Source: Candidatus Methanoperedens sp. | Lineage (GTDB): Archaea > Halobacteriota > Methanosarcinia > Methanosarcinales > Methanoperedenaceae | DNA length: 5,178 nt | Direction: 5' to 3' | NCBI GenBank assembly: GCA_026552835.1 | Contig: JAPMTY010000014.1 | Location: forward strand, 1 to 5,178 | Part shown: positions 1 through 5,022 of the stretch, piece by piece | Numbering within the stretch: the stretch's first letter is position 1 | Layout: the number at the start of each line of letters is the position of its first letter | The notes under the pieces: model-generated | Database searches by the model: none | Told to the model about the DNA's origin: nothing | Seen by the model: only the letters and a program-made list of their open reading frames with translations | Made by a program: the position numbers and the translations under genes

Positions 1-2
1 AT

Positions 3-122
3 GCCGTTTTCACGGCAAGAGTGATAGTAATTAAAGACGGAACTTTTATTCCATCGCTATCGCTAAACCGTCATTTTCCTGCACACTGGCAGGTCAAGGA
101 CGATTTCATCACCCTCTATTAA
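3..122 (+). CDS. Possible C-terminal fragment of an unrecognised protein, cut by the window edge
   Basis: A + strand reading frame is open from the left edge to a TAA at 120-122 and gives 39 residues. They start AVFTARVIVIKDGTFIPS and end WQVKDDFITLY. The pattern, a KDG turn followed by IP and later a WxVxD stretch ending in a beta strand, faintly resembles the SpoVT/AbrB swapped-hairpin fold of antitoxins and transcription regulators. That is only an impression, because the N-terminal part lies outside the window. The opposite strand is also partly open here but is broken by stops in each frame, so the plus frame is preferred. No start codon or ribosome site can be judged. I do not assign a function, and the frame may not be a gene at all. 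Confidence 0.3.
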   Translation, partial: AVFTARVIVIKDGTFIPSLSLNRHFPAHWQVKDDFITLY

Positions 123-333
123 TCCCGTCATGGATTACATTTCGTTTATAGTAAGTACCCTTATTAATCTTTTGTGGTCAAAATCTGCATGCATGGGCAC
201 AATTGACGATTTGGTATTCACTTATTGTCGAATTAGACGGTATTTCAGGGCAAGAATTAAATAAAAATATAAAAATGCATTTTTCAACCATCTGATCTCT
301 TTACACCGCTCATAAATAGAGCATTCGGCATAT
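123..333. other. Intergenic stretch without a supported gene
   Basis: No convincing coding frame was found on either strand between the possible gene tail at the left edge and the sucD stop codon. The stretch is AT-rich and includes a short AT box near 143-151, a 14-bp perfect palindrome at 271-284 and a small 4-bp-stem hairpin at 308-322 just beyond sucD. These fit 3'-end processing or termination for sucCD rather than a gene. Confidence 0.5.
255..284 (-). terminator. Probable terminator of the sucCD operon
   Basis: Downstream of the sucD stop on the minus strand the transcript would run through the palindrome AAAAATGCATTTTT (271-284). It would then enter a T-rich run (TTTTTATATTTTTATTT). 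Archaeal RNA polymerase terminates mainly at U-rich tracts, so this is the best termination candidate. A weaker hairpin, GCTC-7nt-GAGC, sits closer to the gene at 308-322. The call rests on base composition only. Confidence 0.4.
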
Positions 334-1197
334 CTATAATATATCCCTTATCATCTCAACTATCTCTGTGGGGTTTTTTGCGACCTGAATGCCCGTATTT
401 TTAAAAGCCTCAATTTTTTCAAGCGCCGTACCAGTTCTCAGCGAGGCAATCGCACCGGCATGACCCATTGTTTTCCCGAGCGGCGCAGAAATCCCCACGA
501 TGTAACCTATAACTGGTTTACTCATATGTTTTATGAATCCGATGGAATCTTCTTCCGCTGTCCCGCCTATCTCACCCACCAGCACAACTGCATGGGTTTT
601 CGGGTCTTTTTCGAAGAGTCCTAATACATCCACGAATGATGTCCCGCTCACAGGATCTCCTCCAATACCTACTGATGTGGATTGCCCGATTCCATTTCTT
701 GATAAAAGGTCTATAATCTCATAAGTAAGCGTACCGCTTCTTGATACCAGTCCGATATTCCCCTGCAGGTGAATGGAATTTGGCATTATTCCAGTTTTCG
801 CTTCCCTCGGTGTTGTAATCCCCGGACAATTAGGACCGATAAGCCTTGACGATGAGCCTTCAAGATAAGAGCATACACGCATCATATCATGCACAGGTAT
901 GCCTTCTGTTATACATACAATCAATTCAATTCCGCTGTCTATGGCTTCAAAAATAGCATCCGCCGCGAATTTTGGCGGGACAAAAATCACAGAAGCGTCA
1001 GGGTTTGTTTCTGCGGCAGCCTCGGATACTGAGTCAAACACCGCAATTCCATAAACCTCGCTGCCCCCTTTTCCAGGTGTGACCCCTGCAACAATATTGG
1101 TACCGAATCCCGCCATCTGTTTTGCCTGGAATGAGCCTTCATGTCCCGTAATCCCTTGCACCAAAACCTTCGTGTCCTTATTTATTAGAATTCCCAA
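334..1197 (-). CDS. sucD: Succinyl-CoA synthetase, alpha subunit (ADP/GDP-forming)
   Basis: Alpha subunit of the enzyme that interconverts succinyl-CoA plus NDP plus phosphate with succinate, CoA and NTP. It is cytoplasmic and works with the SucC beta subunit encoded just upstream. The first ~120 residues are the CoA-binding Rossmann-type domain ([14 protein letters not shown], then TPGKGG). GPNCPG follows in the linker, and the C-terminal ligase domain carries [11 protein letters not shown] and the phosphorylated histidine in MGHAGAIAS. With the start chosen here this is His246, the same number as in E. coli SucD. I chose the TTG at 1197 instead of the upstream ATG at 1239. GAGGTG at 1205-1210 lies 7 nt before the TTG, the protein then begins (M)[10 protein letters not shown] as in relatives, and its 287 residues match the usual ~290. 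The ATG would add 14 unrelated residues and has no ribosome site. The gene overlaps the sucC end by 20 nt, so the two are almost certainly translationally coupled. Confidence 0.95.
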   Translation of the reverse strand: MGILINKDTKVLVQGITGHEGSFQAKQMAGFGTNIVAGVTPGKGGSEVYGIAVFDSVSEAAAETNPDASVIFVPPKFAADAIFEAIDSGIELIVCITEGIPVHDMMRVCSYLEGSSSRLIGPNCPGITTPREAKTGIMPNSIHLQGNIGLVSRSGTLTYEIIDLLSRNGIGQSTSVGIGGDPVSGTSFVDVLGLFEKDPKTHAVVLVGEIGGTAEEDSIGFIKHMSKPVIGYIVGISAPLGKTMGHAGAIASLRTGTALEKIEAFKNTGIQVAKNPTEIVEMIRDIL

Positions 1198-2284
1198 GTT
1201 CAACCACCTCTGATGCAGCTTCTTCGCTTGATGATGCAAGTGTTATTCCATGTTTCCCAAGCATGTCCCGCCCCTCGTTCTCATTTGTCCCCGCAAGCCT
1301 GATTACAAGCGGTACTTTTATTTCTGGAATTACATCAATAATCCCACTGGCGACCTCATCGCATTTTGTGAGACCGCCAAAAATGTTAATGATTATAGCT
1401 TTTACCTTTTTATTAGATGAGACTATCCTGAGAGCAATTTTTATTTGCTCTTCATTTGCCCCGGCTCTTACATCCATGAAATTGGCAGGCTCGCCTCCGT
1501 ATTGTTTAATCATGTCAAGCGTTGCCATGGCAAGACCTGCGCCATTAACAATGCATCCTATATCCCCATCAAGACCCACATAGCTCATGCCATTTTTCTT
1601 TGCCGTTTCTTCAAGAGACCCAGATTCTTCTTCCCTGAAATCCTGCCTGAAAAAAGCATTGTCATCAATGACCATCTTGGCGTCCAGTGCAAAAATTCCA
1701 TCCTGTGTATCTGCAAGTGGGTTAATTTCGGCAAGCGTACAATCATGAGCTATAAAAACACGGTATAATTTCTTTATTATATCGGAAATCATCAATGATT
1801 TATCTTTATTAAGTGAATTTGCGAGCATTCTTGCCTGGTAATCATGTATCCCTGTGAGGGGATTGATGTGCATTTTCACAATTTTCTGAGGAGAGGTCTT
1901 TGCTATTTCTTCAATATCGATGCCACCTTCAGGACTGACCATTATGAGCGGGCATTTTGCGGCTCTATCTATGATAATCCCGAGATACATTTCCTTATCC
2001 GGTTTTTTGTATTCCTCGATGAGGAGCTTATTCACAGGCAATCCCTTGATGGACATGCCCAGAATCCGCTGTGCACTCTGGTATGCCACCTTAGGATTTG
2101 ATGCTTTTACTATGCCTCCGGCTTTTCCGCGTCCCCCGGTCATAACCTGGGCTTTGATAACAACCGTTCCAAGTTTTCCGGCTAAATTTTCCGCATCGCC
2201 GGGGTTTGATATAAGACTGCCTTCTGGGACAGGGATACCGTTTCTCTTGAAAATTTCCTTGGCATCATATTCATATAGCTTCAT
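1178..2284 (-). CDS. sucC: Succinyl-CoA synthetase, beta subunit (ADP/GDP-forming)
   Basis: The nucleotide- and succinate-binding subunit of succinyl-CoA synthetase, partner of SucD. In this organism the enzyme would serve either an oxidative branch or the reductive route to 2-oxoglutarate; the sequence does not say which. The N-terminal ATP-grasp domain is clear: [14 protein letters not shown] at 44-57, AEINPL at 185-190 and [14 protein letters not shown] from 201. The C-terminal CoA-ligase domain has [12 protein letters not shown] (from 246), INIFGG at 299-304 and [10 protein letters not shown] near 329-338. The 368-residue length fits the family. One family segment normally reading DVGGGA is DVRAGA here (271-276). 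The ATG start is preceded by GGAG at 2291-2294 with a 6-nt gap. sucC comes first in a two-gene operon with sucD and is divergent from argF. ATP or GTP preference cannot be read with confidence. Confidence 0.95.
   Translation of the reverse strand: MKLYEYDAKEIFKRNGIPVPEGSLISNPGDAENLAGKLGTVVIKAQVMTGGRGKAGGIVKASNPKVAYQSAQRILGMSIKGLPVNKLLIEEYKKPDKEMYLGIIIDRAAKCPLIMVSPEGGIDIEEIAKTSPQKIVKMHINPLTGIHDYQARMLANSLNKDKSLMISDIIKKLYRVFIAHDCTLAEINPLADTQDGIFALDAKMVIDDNAFFRQDFREEESGSLEETAKKNGMSYVGLDGDIGCIVNGAGLAMATLDMIKQYGGEPANFMDVRAGANEEQIKIALRIVSSNKKVKAIIINIFGGLTKCDEVASGIIDVIPEIKVPLVIRLAGTNENEGRDMLGKHGITLASSSEEAASEVVELGNSNK
1204..1210 (-). promoter_or_regulatory. Ribosome binding site that fixes the TTG start of sucD
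   Basis: The minus strand reads GAGGTGG within the last codons of sucC. Its GAGGTG part (1205-1210) ends 7 nt before the TTG at 1197-1195, a normal archaeal spacing. No comparable site precedes the ATG at 1239. The site lies inside coding sequence, so sucD initiation should depend on ribosomes finishing sucC. Confidence 0.75.
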
Positions 2285-2290
2285 TACTAA

Positions 2291-2320
2291 CTCCGCTTTT
2301 TTCCAATAATCTTATTTATA
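2291..2320 (-). promoter_or_regulatory. Likely sucCD promoter TATA box and ribosome site
   Basis: On the minus strand TATAAATAAG occupies 2311-2320, a good archaeal TATA-like box. GGAG at 2291-2294 is the sucC Shine-Dalgarno site. The spacing would put the transcription start very near or inside the GGAG (about 22-27 nt from the box), which is tight. A more upstream AT-rich box (2338-2346 on the same strand) is a possible alternative giving a longer leader. Confidence 0.45.
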
Positions 2321-2338
2321 ATGCCTTTATCAAAAGTA

Positions 2339-2378
2339 ATTTAAATAAGTATCTACATTTGTAGCACTAACCAAGGAG
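2339..2378 (+). promoter_or_regulatory. Likely argF promoter TATA box and ribosome site
   Basis: The + strand carries ATTTAAATAAG at 2339-2349, typical of an archaeal TATA box. Transcription would begin near 2370, and AAGGAG at 2373-2378 is the Shine-Dalgarno site, 10 nt before the TTG start at 2389. The predicted leader is therefore only about 20 nt. No repressor operator is evident beyond the 8-bp inverted repeat shared with the sucC box. Confidence 0.5.
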
Positions 2379-2388
2379 CGTCCTGATT

Positions 2389-3297
2389 TTGCCATCTCAT
2401 TTATTATCCCTCGCAGATTTATCATACGCTGACATTATCAATTTACTTGATACAGCATCCGATTTAAAGGAAAAAAGGGTGCGCGGGAAAATGTCGGAGG
2501 CGGCAGAATCCAAAACGCTTGCCATGCTTTTTGAAAAATCTTCGACCCGCACGAGGGTCTCATTCGAAGTGGCGATGACTGAACTTGGCGGGCATGCGAT
2601 ATACCTTAATTATAAAGATATCCAGCTCGGGCGCGGGGAATCTGTTGCGGATACAGCCCGTGTCATGTCGCGCTATGTTCATGCGATTATGGCTCGGGTG
2701 TATAAACATGAGACACTCATCGAATTATCAAAAAACTCAACAGTGCCGGTTATAAATGGCTTATCAGACCTGGAACACCCATGCCAGCTCCTTGCCGACC
2801 TTCTCACGATACGCGAATACAAAGGTAAATTCAAAGGGCTTAATTTTTCATGGATAGGCGATGGAAATAATGTCTGCAATTCAGCAATTCTTGCATGCGC
2901 GCTCACTGGCATGAAAATGAATGTGGCATGCCCTGAAGGATATGAGCCGAACCGGGAAATTGTAGAAAAGGCAAAAGAACTTGGAGGAGTTGTCAATATA
3001 ATCCGGGATCCTATAAAAGCTGCAAGAAATGCTGATATCCTCTCGACAGATGTCTGGGTTTCCATGGGTGATGAGGAAGAATACGACCAGAGATTGTATG
3101 ACTTCCGACCTTACCAGATCAACAGCAAGCTTTTAGAACAAGCTAAGCATGATGTGATGGTACTGCACTGTCTTCCTGCCCATCGGGGCGAGGAAATTAC
3201 TGCAGAAGTGGTTGATGGGCCAAAATCAGCCGTATTCGACCAGGCTGAGAACAGGCTGCATGTCCAGAAGGCATTGCTGCTGAAATTATTGTCGTAA
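2389..3297 (+). CDS. argF: Ornithine carbamoyltransferase
   Basis: Transfers the carbamoyl group from carbamoyl phosphate to L-ornithine, giving citrulline for arginine synthesis in the cytoplasm. All signature sites are present. The carbamoyl-phosphate loop STRTR is at 52-56 and HPCQ at 130-133, with the hinge-side GDGNNVCNS at 157-165. The ornithine-binding loop DVWVSMG is at 221-227, and HCLPAHRG at 260-267 carries the catalytic Cys. The SMG loop and HCLP identify it as ornithine rather than aspartate carbamoyltransferase, and there is no sign of the putrescine- or acetylornithine-specific variants. At 302 residues it is full length (usual 300-335). The start is a TTG 10 nt after AAGGAG, giving [12 protein letters not shown], which aligns with the normal family beginning. 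No better ATG lies nearby. It is divergent from sucC and ends 8 nt before a tRNA-Leu gene on the same strand, so the two are probably cotranscribed. Confidence 0.97.
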   Translation: MPSHLLSLADLSYADIINLLDTASDLKEKRVRGKMSEAAESKTLAMLFEKSSTRTRVSFEVAMTELGGHAIYLNYKDIQLGRGESVADTARVMSRYVHAIMARVYKHETLIELSKNSTVPVINGLSDLEHPCQLLADLLTIREYKGKFKGLNFSWIGDGNNVCNSAILACALTGMKMNVACPEGYEPNREIVEKAKELGGVVNIIRDPIKAARNADILSTDVWVSMGDEEEYDQRLYDFRPYQINSKLLEQAKHDVMVLHCLPAHRGEEITAEVVDGPKSAVFDQAENRLHVQKALLLKLLS

Positions 3298-3305
3298 ACC
3301 CCAAT

Positions 3306-3390
3306 GCGGGGGTCGCCCAGTCCGGTCAAAGGCGTTAGCTTCAGGGGCTAATCTCGAAGGAGTTCGTGGGTTCAAATCCCATCCCCCGCA
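3306..3390 (+). tRNA. tRNA-Leu (anticodon CAG)
   Basis: An 85-nt type II tRNA. The acceptor stem GCGGGGG (3306-3312) pairs perfectly with CCCCCGC (3383-3389), and the discriminator is A at 3390. The D stem is GCC/GGC with GG in the loop. The anticodon stem TTAGC (3335-3339) pairs with GCTAA (3347-3351), and the 7-nt loop TTCAGGG gives anticodon CAG at 3342-3344, reading the leucine codon CUG. A long variable arm (3352-3365, CTC-GAAG-GAG) is the mark of tRNA-Leu/Ser, and the anticodon settles Leu. The T stem GTGGG/CCCAT encloses TTCAAAT (3371-3377). No intron is present and the 3' CCA is not encoded. It lies 8 nt after argF and 3 nt before the stop codon of a convergent gene. Promoter use is uncertain: readthrough from argF, or a weak AT box near 3283-3290 inside argF. 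Confidence 0.96.
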
Positions 3391-3402
3391 TATTTATTTT
3401 TT
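3391..3402 (+). terminator. T-rich terminator of tRNA-Leu (and argF)
   Basis: Directly after the tRNA 3' end the + strand reads TATTTATTTTTT, including six T residues in a row (3397-3402). This is a normal archaeal tRNA 3' termination signal. It lies inside the stop codon and the last two lysine codons of the gene on the opposite strand, so one stretch serves both roles. Confidence 0.6.
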
Positions 3403-3798
3403 CCAGAATTCCCACCACTTCCTGGCTTCGGTTAGAGCCAGCCTGCCGCTTATTTTTTGATATTCAAACTGCAGAAAACCAACCTGGTTTCGCATATCGT
3501 TTATCCAATCATTGGACATTTTTAAAAGCTCTTGCTTATGAGCCAAATCCGCTTTCATGGCCTCATTCTCTTTCAGGATATTCTGGACATATTCAGATTT
3601 ATTCAAATTGACTTTAGCATTATTCAAACAGTCTTCATGTTTATTCAGGCCTTCCTCGGTCTTATTCATATTGTCTTCAGGATTATTCAGGTAGTCTTCA
3701 ATTAACTTACGATAAAATTCACTCTTTGATTTTAAGCCCCTATGCTCTTCGATTTTATTGAATACATCGTCTTCAACACGAATTGTGATCGTTTTCAT
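3394..3798 (-). CDS. Ribbon-helix-helix DNA-binding protein with heptad repeats and a coiled-coil tail
   Basis: A 134-residue protein in three parts. Residues 1-37 (MKTITIRVEDDVFNKIEEH, then SKSEFYRKLIEDYL) match a CopG/Arc-type ribbon-helix-helix domain: a short beta strand that pairs in a dimer to enter the DNA major groove, then two helices. Residues 33-67 are five copies of a 7-residue unit of the form xEDxLN(N/K). Residues ~70-126 are helical, rich in Lys, Glu and Leu, and probably coiled coil, followed by the tail KWWEFWKK (127-134). There is no signal peptide or membrane segment. This layout suggests a dimeric or oligomeric DNA-binding protein, perhaps an autorepressor or an element-borne regulator or replication accessory, but no target is visible. 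No toxin gene is adjacent. The start is the ATG at 3798 with a weak AAGGGA just upstream and GATATAG at 3822-3828, so the transcript may be nearly leaderless. Its base composition looks more AT-rich than argF. Confidence 0.75.
   Translation of the reverse strand: MKTITIRVEDDVFNKIEEHRGLKSKSEFYRKLIEDYLNNPEDNMNKTEEGLNKHEDCLNNAKVNLNKSEYVQNILKENEAMKADLAHKQELLKMSNDWINDMRNQVGFLQFEYQKISGRLALTEARKWWEFWKK
3599..3703 (-). repeat. Five in-frame 21-bp tandem repeats encoding heptads
   Basis: Five consecutive 21-bp units begin at 3599, 3620, 3641, 3662 and 3683 and every one starts TTATTCA on the + strand. Most also share TCTTC at positions 13-17. Because the period is a multiple of three, each unit adds seven residues (IEDYLNN, PEDNMNK, TEEGLNK, HEDCLNN, AKVNLNK). 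The units have diverged, least in the Leu-Asn core, which suggests expansion followed by selection for the protein pattern. Confidence 0.85.
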
Positions 3799-3847
3799 AT
3801 ATCCCTTAAACGCATAAAAGCTATATCAATTGTGTTAAATAAACAAT

Positions 3848-4414
3848 TTAAGCAATTCCGGTATTCACATATCTTGCGTATTTACCAATTAATTCGCCCT
3901 TCGCGAGTATATGCCCCTTCATGGCAGTTTCAACATCTTCTTTGGACGCTTTGGAGGACAAATCAAGTATTTTATCAATGGCATAAATTTTAAAAAAGTA
4001 TCTGTGAGGCTTCCCCGGAGGAGGACATGGCCCTCCGTATCCGGCTCTTCCGAAATCCGTCATCCCCTGAAGGCTTCCATCCGCCAGTTTTTCCTTCTTT
4101 GGTATGCCTTTTGCCAGTTTTTGGGTACTTCCAGGGATATTATAAATAACCCAGTGAACGAAAGTCCTCCCGGGGGCATCCGGGTCGTCCATTATCAATG
4201 CGATACTCTTGGTACCGGCGGGCAACCCCTGCCATGACAGCGGAGGTGAAATATCTTCACCCTCGCACGTATATTCGTCAGGTATAGTCCCGCCATCTTT
4301 AAACGCCTCTGATGAAATAGAAACCTTTTCCATATTATTTACCTCATTTTCCTTTGCGATACATCCTGAGACTATCGCAAGCAGGAGAATCAATAATAAG
4401 AGCTTAAAGCTCAT
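3848..4414 (-). CDS. PEBP / YbhB-YbcL family protein with lipoprotein signal
   Basis: A phosphatidylethanolamine-binding-protein (RKIP-like) fold protein of the prokaryotic YbhB/YbcL group. The archaeal function is not established, and family members bind anionic ligands or inhibit proteases or kinases. The family sites are all visible: YTCEGEDISPPLSW (48-61), DDPDAPG (76-82), FVHWVIYNIPG (85-95) and GYGGPCPPPGKPHRYFF (125-141). In front is MSFKLLLLILLLAIVSGC, a signal peptide with a lipobox whose Cys18 would be lipid-anchored, so the protein should sit outside the cytoplasmic membrane. I chose the ATG at 4414 (188 residues) rather than the one at 4441. GGGA (4420-4423) lies 5 nt upstream, and the TATA-like box at 4444-4452 nearly touches the upstream ATG. 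An internal ATG at 4333 (Met28) has its own strong ribosome site. The gene stands between the roadblock gene (104 nt) and the ribbon-helix-helix gene (49 nt) on the same strand. Confidence 0.9.
   Translation of the reverse strand: MSFKLLLLILLLAIVSGCIAKENEVNNMEKVSISSEAFKDGGTIPDEYTCEGEDISPPLSWQGLPAGTKSIALIMDDPDAPGRTFVHWVIYNIPGSTQKLAKGIPKKEKLADGSLQGMTDFGRAGYGGPCPPPGKPHRYFFKIYAIDKILDLSSKASKEDVETAMKGHILAKGELIGKYARYVNTGIA
4341..4345 (-). promoter_or_regulatory. Internal ribosome binding site in the PEBP gene
   Basis: The minus strand reads GAGGT at 4341-4345, 7 nt before the in-frame ATG at 4333-4331 (Met28). This is a better site than the GGGA in front of the full-length start. Initiation here would give a 161-residue PEBP domain without signal peptide, beginning MEKVSISSEAF, where many cytosolic family members start. 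Confidence 0.4.
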
Positions 4415-4443
4415 TTTATTCCCAATAAGTTTTTGTCGCATGT

Positions 4444-4452
4444 CTTATTATA
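4444..4452 (-). promoter_or_regulatory. Probable TATA box of the PEBP gene
   Basis: On the minus strand TATAATAAG lies about 35 nt upstream of the ATG at 4414. A start of transcription about 25 nt downstream falls near 4424, just before the GGGA ribosome site. This arrangement supports the downstream ATG over the one at 4441. Confidence 0.4.
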
Positions 4453-4518
4453 GTTTTCTGCGGACTATTTTAAGACGGTGAAAATTATCCAATAAATAGA
4501 TTTCTCGCTCATAAAACT

Positions 4519-4887
4519 TTAAATAAGATTCTTGACTTTTTCAGCAGCCTTTTTTAATTCATTAAGAATCAAGCCAATGTATCCATCCTTTCCAACCAGG
4601 ACCACAATCAGTGCATCCGGACCTGCAGTATATGTTATAAGGTGTTTATCTTCAGTTTCGACTATGATGGATTTAGGCTTCTGGTCGCTAAGACGCAGTG
4701 TTGTAGATTCCGCCGACATATACAGGGTAGCAGTTAAAGCAGCAAACGCTTCGCTATTAAGCCCGGCTACAGTCTCCTTGGAAACCATTAACAATCCCTG
4801 TTTCGAAACAATGGCGGAAAATTCGATACCACCAACTGATTGCAGGTCATTAAGTATCTTCTCAAGCATGTCCGCAATTGTTTCCAT
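4519..4887 (-). CDS. Roadblock/LC7 domain protein
   Basis: A single-domain 122-residue roadblock/LC7 protein, related to bacterial MglB and the dynein light chain LC7. These small alpha-beta dimers usually bind Ras-like GTPases and regulate them or scaffold complexes. The pattern matches: an N-terminal helix (METIADMLEKILNDL), VGGIEFSAIVSKQGLLMVSK as the first two strands, a long helix (GLNSEAFAALTATLYMSAE), then the strands SIIVETEDKHLITYTAG and ALIVVLVGKDGYIGLILNEL, and a closing Lys/Glu-rich helix. It is cytosolic, with no signal. The start is the ATG at 4887, because GGAGGT (4892-4897) lies 4 nt upstream. A longer frame from 4920 would place the ribosome site inside the coding region. No GTPase gene is next to it in the window; its neighbours are PAN (135 nt upstream) and a PEBP lipoprotein. 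The partner is therefore unknown. Confidence 0.9.
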   Translation of the reverse strand: METIADMLEKILNDLQSVGGIEFSAIVSKQGLLMVSKETVAGLNSEAFAALTATLYMSAESTTLRLSDQKPKSIIVETEDKHLITYTAGPDALIVVLVGKDGYIGLILNELKKAAEKVKNLI

Positions 4888-4891
4888 CAAT

Positions 4892-4897
4892 ACCTCC
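4892..4897 (-). promoter_or_regulatory. Strong ribosome binding site of the roadblock gene
   Basis: GGAGGT on the minus strand, 4 nt before ATG 4887-4885, is the strongest Shine-Dalgarno match in the window and fixes the start of this gene. TATAAAT at 4902-4908 is too close to be its promoter by usual spacing, so the true promoter in 4910-5022 is not identified. Confidence 0.65.
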
Positions 4898-5022
4898 GCA
4901 GATTTATACTCTATACACAATCACCGAGAAATAGATTACCACAATTTGGACCCAAAAACAACAATAGCCCAACAGCATCGATTAAATTCATTTTGTAAAA
5001 ACACCCATTTTTAATCTGATAA

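Noticed and set aside
178..291. A 37-residue minus-strand reading frame beginning ATG at 291
   Set aside because: There is no convincing ribosome site, the composition is low-complexity at the start because it crosses the AT palindrome, and it lies in the probable sucCD terminator region.
533..724. Plus-strand frame inside sucD
   Set aside because: It is the antisense shadow of a clear sucD coding region with no start signals or family resemblance. The same holds for the plus-strand frames inside sucC.
2679..3065. 128-residue minus-strand frame inside argF
   Set aside because: It lies wholly antisense to well-conserved argF motifs, and its residues show no domain pattern.
3368..3390. tRNA 3' end as an attachment site with a second copy in the window
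   Set aside because: I looked for another copy of the T-arm/acceptor sequence and saw none, and there is no integrase gene. An integrated element cannot be claimed from this window.
3366..3611. Plus-strand frame starting in the tRNA T arm
   Set aside because: It starts inside the tRNA and is antisense to the ribbon-helix-helix gene, so it is a by-product of both.
3599..3703. CRISPR-like array
   Set aside because: The units are 21 bp, directly adjacent with no spacers, and in frame within a protein-coding gene.
4532..5014. 160-residue plus-strand frame across the roadblock gene
   Set aside because: It is antisense to the roadblock gene for most of its length and then runs into the intergenic region, with no ribosome site. 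The roadblock protein itself is unmistakable.
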